Below, in pieces: positions 32,899 to 42,338 of a stretch of 64,000 bases of DNA (position 1 is its first letter; the number at the start of each line of letters is the position of its first letter). Source of the stretch: Halosegnis longus (GTDB taxonomy: Archaea > Halobacteriota > Halobacteria > Halobacteriales > Haloarculaceae). The stretch is taken from assembly GCF_009663395.1 (NCBI RefSeq), contig NZ_QKNW01000001.1, positions 248,001 to 312,000 of the forward strand, in the 5' to 3' direction. The position numbers and the translations under genes are program-made. Under the pieces are notes generated by a model. It made no database searches, was not told where the DNA came from, and saw nothing but the letters and a program-made list of their open reading frames with translations.

Positions 32899-34577
32899 CA
32901 GTCGTCGCTTGCCTCTGCGGTCACCGGTGGCTGGTCGGTGTCGCCGTCGGTATCGATACCGAGCGCGTCCATCGTCGCCTCGGCGTCGGCGTAGTACTCG
33001 TTGACCAGCGCCGTGAACTGCTGGTAGTTCGTGATGTTCTCGTCGCGGAGATGCGAGAGGAACCGGCGGCGGCGGCGCATCTCCTCTAACAGCTCACCCT
33101 GTGACCAGCCGCGCTCGCGGCGAATCTCGTCGAGCAGGTTCCGATTCCCGACCGAGAAGGAGTCGTCGGTCGTCGACCACTCGAAGGCGTTGGAGTAGTC
33201 GAGTTCGCCCGTCCGCTGGTCGATTCCGTCGATTTCGGAGATGGTCTTCGACCGGCGCACTCGTTCGCCGTCGAGTCGCGCGAGCACCTGCACACAGAGC
33301 ACGTCGAGCGACTGCACCATCGGTCGCGGGACGTTGATGGGTTCGTTTTCGAGCCGGTTGATGACCGTCTGCACCGAGTCGGCGTGCATCGTCGACAGCG
33401 TCGTGTGGCCGGTGTTCATCGCCTGGAAGAGCGTGATCGCCTCTTCGCCGCGCACCTCGCCCACGAGGATGTACTCCGGGCGGTGTCGGAGCGCAGAGCG
33501 CAGGAGGTCGTACATCGTCACGTCCGACTCCTCGTCGAGCCGGTCGCGGGTCACCGAGGAGAGCCAGTTGTCGTGGTACAGCGAAAGCTCCCGGGTGTCC
33601 TCGATGGTGATGAGCTTCGAGCGGGGCGGGATGAACATCGAGATGGCGTTCATCGAGGTGGTCTTGCCCGACGCCGTACCGCCGGCGAAGATGATGTTCT
33701 TGTTGTTCTCGATAGCGATCCACAGGTAGGCCATCTGCTGGAGCGAGAAGGTGCCGAACTGGAGGAGGTCGATTGGCGTGAACGGCTCCTCGCTGTACTT
33801 CCGGATGGTGAACGCCGACCCGTGGGGAGTGACTTCCTCGCCGAGCGTGAGCTCCGCACGCGAACCGTCTTGGAGCGTGGTTCCGACGATTGGGTTCCCG
33901 ACCGAGATGTGTTGGCCCGCCTGCTGGGCCATTCGGATGACGAAGGAGTCGAGTGCCTCCTCGCCGAACGAGACCGTCGTCGCGATGTCCTGGTAGTCGT
34001 CGTGGTAGGCGTACAGCGGAATCTCGTAGCCGTCACACGAGATGTCCTCGATGTTGCTGTCGTGCATCAGCGGGTCGAGGCGACCGAAGCCGCGGAACCG
34101 TCGCCACAGATAATACACGAGCGCGTGGAAGCCGGCCGGCGAGAGCACGACGCCGTAATCCTCGATGCGGTCGCGCAGTTCCTCCCGCAGCAAGGCTTCG
34201 GGGTCGTCGTTCTCCTGTCTCTCGCGGTAGAGCAGGGGGTTGCGAACGTCGTCGTACAGCGAATCCAACAGCGCGGCCTGGTCGTCGGTGAGCGTCGGCT
34301 CGACGACGTGGTAGCGGTGTTCGTTCTCGTCGTCGTCGTAGCGGATGGAGGCGTACGAGAAGGGGGCGTTGAGCCAGTAGCGTTCCACCTCGTAGCCGAC
34401 GGCGTCGATGGGGTCGTCGGGGACGAGTCGGCTGTGGCGACGCGGCGAGTAGTTCTCGTCGGTGAGTTGAGAACCGCGGATGACCGAGAGCACGCGCTCG
34501 AATATCGCCTTGAACCCCTCCTCGTCGCTGGCGTCGACGCGCATCTGGTCGCTCAGGTCCGGCGTGGATTCTGACAT
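32898..34577 (-). CDS. Type IV pilus/secretion ATPase (PilB, GspE family)
   Basis: A 559-residue hexameric ATPase. Walker A is GGTASGKTTSM, the Asp box follows in LITIEDTRELSLY, Walker B is ILVGEVRGEEAITLF and the His box GHTTLSTMHAD. The N-terminal 200 residues hold the archaeal extension, including YWLNAPFSY and FHALVYYLWRRFRGFGRLDP. It powers pilus assembly with the coupled PilC. I take ATG 34577, with GGGAGG nine to ten bases upstream and a TATA (GTTTAAGT, minus, 34625-34632) about 50 bp upstream, so there is a short leader. An ATG-less extension to 34634 is less likely. Confidence 0.9.
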   Translation of the reverse strand: MSESTPDLSDQMRVDASDEEGFKAIFERVLSVIRGSQLTDENYSPRRHSRLVPDDPIDAVGYEVERYWLNAPFSYASIRYDDDENEHRYHVVEPTLTDDQAALLDSLYDDVRNPLLYRERQENDDPEALLREELRDRIEDYGVVLSPAGFHALVYYLWRRFRGFGRLDPLMHDSNIEDISCDGYEIPLYAYHDDYQDIATTVSFGEEALDSFVIRMAQQAGQHISVGNPIVGTTLQDGSRAELTLGEEVTPHGSAFTIRKYSEEPFTPIDLLQFGTFSLQQMAYLWIAIENNKNIIFAGGTASGKTTSMNAISMFIPPRSKLITIEDTRELSLYHDNWLSSVTRDRLDEESDVTMYDLLRSALRHRPEYILVGEVRGEEAITLFQAMNTGHTTLSTMHADSVQTVINRLENEPINVPRPMVQSLDVLCVQVLARLDGERVRRSKTISEIDGIDQRTGELDYSNAFEWSTTDDSFSVGNRNLLDEIRRERGWSQGELLEEMRRRRRFLSHLRDENITNYQQFTALVNEYYADAEATMDALGIDTDGDTDQPPVTAEASDD

Positions 34578-34643
34578 TCGGTGAGTGCCTCCCAGCGGTG
34601 TTGTCGTATGTGACCGCTCCGAGTACTTAAACACACGCGGCCG

Positions 34644-35159
34644 TCACGCCTGCTCGCCGGGCTGGGTGTGGGTACCGAGGAGGGTGACGCCCAACAGCGG
34701 GACCAGCACGGCACCGACGGGGATAGCGACCCCGGGAGCCGACTGGAAGATGCGGACCGTGGAGACGAGGAGACAGCCGCCGGCGAGGGTCAACAGCCCG
34801 CCCATCACGCGGACTGGCGAGACGGGAAGCCGTCGTTCGACGGCGTCCTCGCGGCTGTAGTAGACCAGCGAGAAGAGGAAGGCGACACCGACGAGGACTG
34901 CCCCGGCGAGCCAGACGTAGTAGGCGGTCTGGAGCGCGGCGTTCGACCCTTCCAGCCCCGGCGCGGCCCAGACGGGGACCAACAGGTCGACGTTCAGGTC
35001 CGCGCCGAAGAGAAACTGGAACATCGCGACCGGGAACCGGACGGTGATGAGCGAGACTCCCTCGTTGGTCGCGAACGAGACCGACCACGGGAGCAGCGTA
35101 GCGAGCCACGCGGAGACGACGGCGAGTTCGCCGGCGTGGTCCGATTCGACCCATGACAT
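34644..35159 (-). CDS. Haloarchaeal membrane protein, four spans, unknown function
   Basis: A 171-residue protein with four hydrophobic spans (about 14-34, 38-58, 78-100, 115-160) and no motif I can assign. It lies directly upstream of the pilB-pilC pair on the same strand, 66 bp before the pilB start, but has its own promoter: CCTTTTACC (minus, 35182-35190) is 27 bp before the ATG. It may be a pilus accessory, though proximity is the only argument. The plus-strand DUF5793-like gene is divergent. Confidence 0.55.
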   Translation of the reverse strand: MSWVESDHAGELAVVSAWLATLLPWSVSFATNEGVSLITVRFPVAMFQFLFGADLNVDLLVPVWAAPGLEGSNAALQTAYYVWLAGAVLVGVAFLFSLVYYSREDAVERRLPVSPVRVMGGLLTLAGGCLLVSTVRIFQSAPGVAIPVGAVLVPLLGVTLLGTHTQPGEQA

Positions 35160-35251
35160 ACTCCGAGGGGGACGCGTCGTCGGTAAAAGGTACCGACAGT
35201 CGCCTGCCGCCCCCGTTACGTTCTTCCGCGCGCGCCACGAAGCTATTACAG

Positions 35252-35701
35252 ATGCGGCGCGACTACTTCACAATCGACGCAAGCAATCTCGACACGCCGG
35301 GGGTGCCGACGGTCGCAATCGACTTCGAAGGGCCGACCGAACAGCTGGTCGAGCGACTCACACGCACCGACGGCGAACCGCTCGCGAGCGACGAAATGGA
35401 CGTCGCCTTCCGCCTCCAGGGGCCGGTCGAGGACGACCCCGAGGGCGTCGTCGCGGTGACGAACCGCGTCACCGGCGAGTTCGTCCTCGAACTCAACGCC
35501 GACAGCGAGGACGTGCTCAAGTTCATCGAGGCGGCCCGCGAGTACGGCAAGGAGGCCGGCGAGTCCCACCGCTACCGGATTCGCGTGAGTATCGACGGCG
35601 ACCAACTGCTCGAACAGGAGAAGGGAACCTTCCTCGTGTACGACGCCAACGGCGACCTCCTGCGCCACCACTCGCTGATTCCCAGCGGCGTCGAACTGTA
35701 G
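35252..35701 (+). CDS. Conserved haloarchaeal acidic protein (DUF5793-like)
   Basis: A 149-residue soluble, very acidic protein starting MRRDYFTIDASNLDTPG. It alternates predicted beta strands (VAFRLQGPVED, EGVVAVTNRVTGEFVLEL) and a helix (DVLKFIEAAREYGKEAGE), and ends with HHSLIPSGVEL. I link it to DUF5793 from memory; its role is unknown. It has no catalytic-looking residues. A frame open to 35153 is a shadow of the promoter region. Confidence 0.6.
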   Translation: MRRDYFTIDASNLDTPGVPTVAIDFEGPTEQLVERLTRTDGEPLASDEMDVAFRLQGPVEDDPEGVVAVTNRVTGEFVLELNADSEDVLKFIEAAREYGKEAGESHRYRIRVSIDGDQLLEQEKGTFLVYDANGDLLRHHSLIPSGVEL

Positions 35702-35738
35702 TCGGTATGCTTGATACGTCGCGCCGAGAACGGACCGT

Positions 35739-37097
35739 ATGACACGGTTCGGAACGGCTGGCATCCGGGGGAGCGTACACACAGAGGTCACCCCTAACCT
35801 CGCGCTCGGCGTCGGCCGGGCGACCGCGATACAGGCGCGTGAGACGACCGACACCCCGACGGTCGTCGTCGGGCGAGACGGCCGGACGACTGGGTCGGCA
35901 CTCGCCGACGCGCTCGCCGCCGGGCTTCAGTCCGGCGGGGCAGACGTGGTTCGGCTCGGACAGGTCCCGACGCCGGCGCTCGCGTTCGCCTCGCAGGGAC
36001 AACGCGGCGTCATGGTGACCGCGAGCCACAACCCCCCGACAGACAACGGGCTGAAACTGTTCGTCGACGGCGAGGAGTACGACCGCGAGCTGGAGGAGAC
36101 CATCGAAGGGTTGGTGACGAGCGAGGAGCCGCCCGTCGCGTGGGACCGGTTCGGCGAGAGCGAACGGGCGAGCGTGCTCTCAGAGTACCGCGAGGCCGTC
36201 GCGACCTACGCCGAGCAGTTCGGAGCCGACCCGACCGGCGTTCGCGTGGCCGTCGACTGCGGGACGGGCATGGCCAGCGTCGCGGCCCCGCAGGTGTTGC
36301 GGGCGCTCGGAGCGGACGTGGTCGCGTTGAACGCGCAGGTGGACGGCCACTTCCCCGCCCGCGAGTCGAAGCCGACGGCCGAGACGCTGACCGACCTCCG
36401 GGCGTTCGTGCGCGACGGCGAGTTCGACTTCGGAATCGGTCACGACGGGGACGCGGACCGCATCGTCATCGTCGACAGCGGGGGCGAGGTCGTCCACGAG
36501 GACACGGTGCTCGCGGTCGTCGCGGGCCGATACGTGCAAGAAAGCGAGGCCGCGGACCCGGTGGTCGTGACGACGCCGAACGCCTCGGCCCGCATCGACG
36601 AACACGTCCGGGCCAGCGGCGGACGCACCGAGCGCGTCCGGCTGGGCGCACTCCACGAGGGCGTCGCGACCGCCTACGAGACCGGCGCGGAGGGCACCGA
36701 GGTGGTGTTCGCGGCCGAGCCGTGGAAGCACGTCCACACGCAGTTCGGCTCGTGGATCGACGGCGTCGCGAGCGCGGCTGTGCTCACCCGACTCGTCGCG
36801 GAGGCCGGACTCGACGCGCTCCGCGAGCCGATTACGGAGCGCCCCTACCGGAAGGTGTCGATTCCGTGTCCGGACGACGAGAAGGAGCGCGTGATGGCGG
36901 CCGTCGAGACGGCGCTGCCGGAGGCGTTCCCCGAGGCGAGCATCGACACCGAGTACGGCGTCCGTATCGAGCGCGACGACGCCTCGTGGGCGCTCGTCCG
37001 CCCGTCTGGCACCGAGCCGTACATCCGGCTGTACGCCGAGGCCGACGACGTGGACGCCCTCGTCGCGTCGGTGCGTGATGTCATCGAAAGCGTATAA
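35739..37097 (+). CDS. Alpha-D-phosphohexomutase family enzyme (phosphoglucosamine mutase or phosphopentomutase)
   Basis: A 452-residue four-domain mutase. RFGTAGIRG opens domain 1, TASHNPPTDNGLK carries the catalytic Ser96, HDGDADRIVIVD the Mg2+ site, and RPSGTEPYIRLYAEA the phosphate-binding loop. The GxAxxPWxH variant VFAAEPWKHVH in domain 3 differs from classical glucosamine mutase GExSGH. In Thermococcus a member of this family acts as phosphopentomutase. The uridine phosphorylase island begins 87 bp downstream, so conversion of ribose-1-phosphate to ribose-5-phosphate is plausible. Hexosamine use is the alternative. Confidence 0.85.
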   Translation: MTRFGTAGIRGSVHTEVTPNLALGVGRATAIQARETTDTPTVVVGRDGRTTGSALADALAAGLQSGGADVVRLGQVPTPALAFASQGQRGVMVTASHNPPTDNGLKLFVDGEEYDRELEETIEGLVTSEEPPVAWDRFGESERASVLSEYREAVATYAEQFGADPTGVRVAVDCGTGMASVAAPQVLRALGADVVALNAQVDGHFPARESKPTAETLTDLRAFVRDGEFDFGIGHDGDADRIVIVDSGGEVVHEDTVLAVVAGRYVQESEAADPVVVTTPNASARIDEHVRASGGRTERVRLGALHEGVATAYETGAEGTEVVFAAEPWKHVHTQFGSWIDGVASAAVLTRLVAEAGLDALREPITERPYRKVSIPCPDDEKERVMAAVETALPEAFPEASIDTEYGVRIERDDASWALVRPSGTEPYIRLYAEADDVDALVASVRDVIESV

Positions 37098-37150
37098 CAG
37101 TACCATGCGTTGAGAGGCGTTCTCACGGCTCTGCCGTCGGTCTACCGTAG

Positions 37151-37159
37151 CGTTTATCC
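37151..37159 (+). promoter_or_regulatory. TATA-like box of the nucleoside transporter operon
   Basis: CGTTTATCC is centred about 30 bp before ATG 37185. This is the likely main promoter for the five following genes. Confidence 0.45.
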
Positions 37160-37184
37160 TCGAAGCCGGTAGTGTTTAGCCAAC

Positions 37185-38315
37185 ATGAAACTGGGTAGGC
37201 GGCAGTTCATCACGGCGGCGGGGGTAACTGGCATCGCTGGACTCGCAGGCTGTTCCGGCGGGCCATCGAGCGACACAACGGCGACAGACGCCGACGGCGA
37301 GGAGACAGACACCGACGGCGGGGCGAACGCGGCGACGAACGTCGGCATCGTCTACGCGACCGGCGGTCTCGGCGACGGCTCGTTCAACGACCAGGCCCAG
37401 CAGGGACTCCAGCAGGCGGAGTCGGAGTTCGATCTCCAGACCAACTCGCTGCAGCCACAGGAGGTCTCCGAGTTCGGGAGCCTCCAACAGCAGTTCGCGA
37501 GCTCCACCGACCCGAGCTACGACCTGATATCCTGTATCGGCTTCCTGCAGGCCGACGCGCTGGGCGAGACGGCGACCCAGTACCCCGACAAGGACTTCCA
37601 GATTGTCGACAGCGTGCCGACGAACGACTCGGACGAGCAGTACGACAACGTCGCGTCGTACACGTTCCGCGAGCACGAAGGCTCCTATCTCGCCGGCACG
37701 ATGGCGGGGCTGTTGACGCTCGACTCCTTCTCGGCGGGCGCGGGTGAAACCGGGTCTGACTCGACGAATCTCGGCTTCGTCGGCGGCGTCGAGTCGTCGC
37801 TCATCCAGAAGTTCGAAGCCGGCTTCGTGGCCGGCGCGAACGCGGTCAACACGGACATCGACGTACAGACCAACTACACCGGCTCGTTCAACGACCCGAG
37901 CGCGGGTCGCGAGGCCGCAGCCTCGATGTACTCCAGCGGGAGCGACATCGTCTTCCACGCCTCTGGCAACACCGGGACCGGCGTCTTCCAGGCCGCACAG
38001 GAGGCCGGCAAGTTCGCCATCGGTGTCGACCGCGACCAGTCGGTCACCCGGGAGTCGTACGCGGACGTGATTCTCGCGTCGATGGTCAAGCGCGTCGACA
38101 CGGCCGTCTACAGCGCAATCGAGGCGAAGGTGAACGACAACTTCGAGACCGGCGCGACGACCACGCTCGGGCTCGACGACGACGGTGTCGAACTCGTCTT
38201 GGGCCAGCAGCTCGGCGGCGAGCTGCCCGACAGCGTCGTGACCGAGGTCGAGTCGACGCGGCAGTCGATTATCGACGGCGAAATCGACGTTCCGTCCGAC
38301 CCGAGCAACGTCTAA
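37185..38315 (+). CDS. BMP-family (PnrA-like) nucleoside ABC transporter binding lipoprotein
   Basis: A 376-residue exported binding protein. GRRQFITAAGVTGIAGLAGC is a Tat signal with lipobox, followed by an acidic linker. The Bmp/Med domain shows VGIVYATGGLGDGSFNDQA, YLAGTMAGLLTLDS and ADVILASMVKRVDTAVYSAI. PnrA relatives bind purine or pyrimidine nucleosides. Downstream ATPase, permeases, cytidine deaminase and uridine phosphorylase support nucleoside import. It starts the operon and lies 8 bp before the ATPase gene. Confidence 0.92.
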   Translation: MKLGRRQFITAAGVTGIAGLAGCSGGPSSDTTATDADGEETDTDGGANAATNVGIVYATGGLGDGSFNDQAQQGLQQAESEFDLQTNSLQPQEVSEFGSLQQQFASSTDPSYDLISCIGFLQADALGETATQYPDKDFQIVDSVPTNDSDEQYDNVASYTFREHEGSYLAGTMAGLLTLDSFSAGAGETGSDSTNLGFVGGVESSLIQKFEAGFVAGANAVNTDIDVQTNYTGSFNDPSAGREAAASMYSSGSDIVFHASGNTGTGVFQAAQEAGKFAIGVDRDQSVTRESYADVILASMVKRVDTAVYSAIEAKVNDNFETGATTTLGLDDDGVELVLGQQLGGELPDSVVTEVESTRQSIIDGEIDVPSDPSNV

Positions 38316-38322
38316 CCGGTCG

Positions 38323-39879
38323 ATGGACAGAGCCGTCCATCTCGACGGAATCACGAAGCGGTTCCCCGGCGTCCTCGCCAACGACGACGTGACGCTCGAA
38401 GTCGAGCGGGGGAGCGTCCACGCCCTCCTCGGCGAGAACGGAGCCGGCAAGACGACGCTGATGAACGTGCTCTACGGGCTGTACGAGCCGACCGAGGGCC
38501 GCGTCGTCGTCGACGGCACCGAACGCGAGTTCGACGCGCCAGCCGACGCCATCGATGCCGGCATCGGGATGATACACCAGCACTTCATGCTCGTGGACCC
38601 GATGACGGTGACCGAGAACATCACGCTCGGCAACGAGCCACGCAAGTGGGGCGGGCTGGCAGTCGACCGCGCGACCGCACGCGAGGAGGTGCAGGAGCTC
38701 AGCGACCGCTACGGCTTCGCGGTCGACCCCGACGCCACCATCGCCGACGTGAGCGTCGGCGTCCAACAGCGCGTCGAGATTCTGAAGGCGCTGTATCGCG
38801 GCGCGGACACGCTCATCCTCGACGAGCCGACGGCCGTCCTCACGCCACAGGAAGTCGAGGAGCTGTTCGCGGTGTTCGAGGAGCTGACCGACGCCGGCAA
38901 GACGATTATCTTCATTACCCACAAGCTGGGTGAGGCGATGACCGCGGCCGACGACATCACCGTCTTGCGCGACGGCAAAGGCGTCGCGACGGTTCCCGCG
39001 GCGGACACGACCCGCGAGTCGCTCGCGGAGATGATGGTCGGTCGCGAGGTGCTCATGGACACCAGCGACCGGCCCCACGACCCCGGGGCGGAAACGCTCC
39101 GCGTCGAGGGGGTCAGCGTCACCGACGACCGGGACGTGACGGCCGTCGAGGACGTGAGCTTCAGCGTCCGCGAGGGCGAAATCTTCGGTATCGCCGGCGT
39201 CGACGGCAACGGCCAGGCCGAGCTCATCGAGGCGATCACCGGCCTGCGCGAGCCGACCGGCGGGCGAATCGAGTTCGAGGGCGAAGACGTGGCCGACTGG
39301 TCGCGCCGCGACCGCATCGACGCCGGGATGGCGTACGTACCGGAGGACCGCCAGGATCGCGGGTTGGTGATGGATTTCGACCTCACGGAAAATGGGATTC
39401 TGGGCAGCCAACACGGCAAGCCGTTCACCGCGAACGGCCGCATCGACTGGGACGTTGCTCGTGAACACGCGTCCGAGGTCGTCGAGACGTACGACGTGCG
39501 ACCGCCGGATATCGACGCGCAGTCGGCGGCGCTCTCGGGCGGGAACCAACAGAAGTTCATCGTCGGCCGGGAGTTCGAGCGCGACCCGTCGCTGTTCGTC
39601 GCCGCACACCCGACCCGCGGTGTCGATATCGGGTCGACGGAGTTCATCCACGAACGCCTGTTCGACCTGCGCGGCGAAGGGGAGGGCGTGCTCGTCGTCT
39701 CCTCGAAGCTCGACGAGGTACAGCTGCTCGCAGATAGACTCGCGGTGATACACGATGGAACCCTGATGGCTGTCGTCGATCCAGACGACGTGACCGAAGA
39801 GGAGCTCGGACTGCTGATGGCCGGCGAGCAGCCGGCCCGACAGCTTGAATCGCGGCGTGTCGACGGGGGTGAGCCGTGA
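38323..39879 (+). CDS. Double-ATPase subunit of the nucleoside ABC importer
   Basis: A 518-residue protein with two nucleotide-binding domains. Walker A of the first is GENGAGKTTLM, with signature SVGVQQRVEIL and Walker B TLILDEPTAVL. The second has a degenerate Walker A (GVDGNGQAELI) without Lys and signature LSGGNQQKFIVG, the usual asymmetry in sugar/nucleoside importers (RbsA/NupA type). It is cytoplasmic and drives the two permeases. It overlaps the next gene by four bases (GTGA). Confidence 0.93.
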   Translation: MDRAVHLDGITKRFPGVLANDDVTLEVERGSVHALLGENGAGKTTLMNVLYGLYEPTEGRVVVDGTEREFDAPADAIDAGIGMIHQHFMLVDPMTVTENITLGNEPRKWGGLAVDRATAREEVQELSDRYGFAVDPDATIADVSVGVQQRVEILKALYRGADTLILDEPTAVLTPQEVEELFAVFEELTDAGKTIIFITHKLGEAMTAADDITVLRDGKGVATVPAADTTRESLAEMMVGREVLMDTSDRPHDPGAETLRVEGVSVTDDRDVTAVEDVSFSVREGEIFGIAGVDGNGQAELIEAITGLREPTGGRIEFEGEDVADWSRRDRIDAGMAYVPEDRQDRGLVMDFDLTENGILGSQHGKPFTANGRIDWDVAREHASEVVETYDVRPPDIDAQSAALSGGNQQKFIVGREFERDPSLFVAAHPTRGVDIGSTEFIHERLFDLRGEGEGVLVVSSKLDEVQLLADRLAVIHDGTLMAVVDPDDVTEEELGLLMAGEQPARQLESRRVDGGEP

Positions 39880-41132
39880 GCGCGCGCGACCGCATCGAGC
39901 GCGCGCTCACCCGGCTCGTCACCGCCTCCACGACCGAACGGTTCGCCATCAGTCTCGCGGCGCTATTCGCGTCGATTCTCGTCGGGACCGTCCTCATTCT
40001 CGGGGCCGGCCGCATCACGGAGTGTGCGACGGCGACGTTCGTGCTCACGCACCCGACGCCGTTCGGCTTGCCCCGTCTGTTCGAGATGGGCTTCTGTTAC
40101 AATCCGGTCACCGTCTACGACCGACTCTTCCTCGGTGCGCTCGGCGACCCGCTGTCTACCGGCTGGGACCCGTTCGGCCGACAGATGGCGCTCACGCTGC
40201 GTGAGACGACCGTCCTCCTGTTCACCGGGCTCGGCGTCGCCGTCGCCTTCCGCGCCGGCATCTTCAACATCGGCGCACAGGGACAGCTCGTCGTCGGGAG
40301 CTTAGCGAGCGCGCTGGCCGTGTTACAGGTCGCACCGCTCGTCGGTGGAATTCCCGGCACCGTCGTGAGTCTGACCGTCGGACTGGCGGTCGGTGCCCTC
40401 GCCGGTGGCCTGTACGCCGCGGTGCCCGGCCTCCTGAAGGCGTATGCGGATGCGAACGAGGTTATCACGACCATTATGCTGAACTTCATCGCGACCGGCG
40501 TCGTCGGCTATCTCGTACTCAACCACGTGAAAGACCCCGACAGCTTCGCGACCCAGACCCGCACGATTCCCGACCACGCGAACTTCCCGACGATACTCTT
40601 CGACCCGAGCGCGAACTTCTCGGTCCTCGCGCTCGCGGTCGGCGTCGTGCTCGTCGGCGTCATCTACTATCTGCTCGCGCACACGGCCTTCGGCTACGAC
40701 GTGCGGACGAGCGGACTCCAGCCGGAAGCCGCCGAGTACGGCGGCGTCGACGCCAAGCGAACCATCGTCGCGAGCTTCGGGCTCTCGGGTGCGCTGGCCG
40801 GCGTCGGTGGCGCGCTGTACGCGCTGATGATTCTTGGCAAGTTCCAGACCGGCGTGCCGTCGTACGGGTTCGACGGCATCACCGTCTCGATTCTCGCCGG
40901 CAACAACCCGCTCGGCGTCGGCTTTGCCGCCTTCCTCTTCGGCATCCTGAAATCCGGGGCCGGGGTCGTCAACTTCGCGACGGAGGTCCCACCGCAGTTG
41001 GTCGCCACGCTGCGCGGGCTCATCATCCTCTTCGTCGCGATGCCGGAGTTCTTCCGGCTGCTCGGCGGCCGGATGAAGGGCGTCCAGCGGCGTCTCGGTC
41101 GCGAACAGGAGGGAGGTGAGACCGATGCGTGA
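39876..41132 (+). CDS. Nucleoside ABC transporter permease (NupB/YufP type)
   Basis: A 418-residue permease with about ten spans. The BPD_transp_2 signature appears in AGIFNIGAQGQLVVGSL, and GLQPEAAEYGGVDAKR in a cytoplasmic loop, which contacts the ATPase. It overlaps the ATPase gene upstream and the second permease gene downstream (8 bases), so the subunits are probably made in stoichiometry. Confidence 0.9.
   Translation: MSARDRIERALTRLVTASTTERFAISLAALFASILVGTVLILGAGRITECATATFVLTHPTPFGLPRLFEMGFCYNPVTVYDRLFLGALGDPLSTGWDPFGRQMALTLRETTVLLFTGLGVAVAFRAGIFNIGAQGQLVVGSLASALAVLQVAPLVGGIPGTVVSLTVGLAVGALAGGLYAAVPGLLKAYADANEVITTIMLNFIATGVVGYLVLNHVKDPDSFATQTRTIPDHANFPTILFDPSANFSVLALAVGVVLVGVIYYLLAHTAFGYDVRTSGLQPEAAEYGGVDAKRTIVASFGLSGALAGVGGALYALMILGKFQTGVPSYGFDGITVSILAGNNPLGVGFAAFLFGILKSGAGVVNFATEVPPQLVATLRGLIILFVAMPEFFRLLGGRMKGVQRRLGREQEGGETDA
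41112..41120 (+). promoter_or_regulatory. Shine-Dalgarno site for the second permease
   Basis: GGAGGTGAG, within the end of the first permease gene, is followed four bases later by ATG 41125. It selects that start over an in-frame GTG at 41116. Confidence 0.65.
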
Positions 41133-42303
41133 GGCGCTTGCCGACGTGCGAAAGCGGCTCACGCCGCGGACGCGGACGCAGAAAGCAGCCCTCGCGGGCG
41201 GCACAGCGGCCTTCCTGCTCGTCGTCGTCGGTGGCGTGTTGCGCCCGGAGACGATTCTCGGTGTCCTCCTGAGCACGCTCGTGGAGGAGCCGACCGCGGA
41301 GTCGGCCCTGCGGCTCGCCGTCCCGATTACGCTCGCCGGGCTCGGCGGAATCTTCGCCGAGAAGAGCGGCGTCATCAACATCGGACTCGAAGGGTTGCTT
41401 ATCATCTCGGCGTTCGTCGCCGTCTGGATGACCGACGTGACGGGGAATCTGGTCGCCGGGTTCGGACTCGGCGTCGTCGCCTCGACGCTGCTCGCCCTGC
41501 TGTTTGCGGTCGTCTGTATCGAGTTCCGCGCCGACCAGATTATCGCCGGACTCGCCGTCTGGCTCATCGCGCTCGGGCTCGCGCCGTTCATGTCGCAGGT
41601 CATCTACGGGGGACCGAACACCGAGAGCGTCGGCACGGTGCCGACGCTGACGGAACTGTTCGGCTTCCTGCCGACGGCCGGAACGCTACCGCAGCGAATC
41701 GCCGCGCCGACGGTCGGTATCGGCCCGGTCGACGTGCTGTTGGGTGTCGTTGCGAGCGTGCTCACCCGGCCGCCGCTGTATCTCGCCGACGTGCTGCTCG
41801 ACGCCTCGCTGTCGGTGTATCTGATGTTCCTGATGGTCGCCGTCTCGTGGGTGTTGCTCTACCGGACCAGCTTCGGTCGGTGGGTCAGAGCCAGCGGCGA
41901 GAACCCGAAGGCGCTCGACACCGCCGGCGTGAACGTCTCGCGCGTCCGGTATCAGGCCGTCCTGCTGTCGGGCGTTCTCGCCGGGATGGGCGGGGCCGCG
42001 CTCGCGCTCAGCATCGGGCAGTTCACCGGCAACGGCCCGACGATGGTGAACGGCAAGGGGTTCATCGCCATCGTCACCTACCTGTTCGGCAACTACAATC
42101 CGGTCGGGGCGTTCCTCTCCTCGCTGTTGTTCGCGGGACTGGACGCGATGCAGGTCGGACTCCAGACCGCGGGGACGGGCATCCCGAGTTCGCTCGTCCG
42201 GGTGATTCCGTTCGTGATGGTCATCGTCGTGCTCGCGCTGGTCGGTCGCACGCGGATTCCCGAGGCCGCGGGCGACTACTACGACTCCGGCGAGGACCGA
42301 TAG
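41125..42303 (+). CDS. Nucleoside ABC transporter permease (NupC/YufQ type)
   Basis: A 392-residue permease with about nine spans. Signature LGGIFAEKSGVINIGLEGLL matches the second permease of BMP-type importers, followed by GENPKALDTAGVNVSRVRY as ATPase-contact loop. It overlaps the previous gene by eight bases, with a strong Shine-Dalgarno site. A cytidine deaminase follows after 35 bp but has its own promoter box. Confidence 0.9.
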   Translation: MREALADVRKRLTPRTRTQKAALAGGTAAFLLVVVGGVLRPETILGVLLSTLVEEPTAESALRLAVPITLAGLGGIFAEKSGVINIGLEGLLIISAFVAVWMTDVTGNLVAGFGLGVVASTLLALLFAVVCIEFRADQIIAGLAVWLIALGLAPFMSQVIYGGPNTESVGTVPTLTELFGFLPTAGTLPQRIAAPTVGIGPVDVLLGVVASVLTRPPLYLADVLLDASLSVYLMFLMVAVSWVLLYRTSFGRWVRASGENPKALDTAGVNVSRVRYQAVLLSGVLAGMGGAALALSIGQFTGNGPTMVNGKGFIAIVTYLFGNYNPVGAFLSSLLFAGLDAMQVGLQTAGTGIPSSLVRVIPFVMVIVVLALVGRTRIPEAAGDYYDSGEDR

Positions 42304-42307
42304 TCAC

Positions 42308-42316
42308 CCTCTTTTT
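42308..42316 (+). promoter_or_regulatory. Internal promoter before cdd
   Basis: CCTCTTTTTG-type box in the 35-bp gap after the permease stop, centred 27 bp before ATG 42339. The salvage enzymes may be expressed independently of the transporter. Confidence 0.5.
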
Positions 42317-42338
42317 GCTCTCTCCCGACAGGGCGCGT

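Noticed and set aside
40694-41026. Minus-strand ORFs opposite the permease genes
   Set aside because: They run antisense through confirmed coding frames, a common artefact in GC-rich genomes, with Arg/Ser/Pro-rich products.
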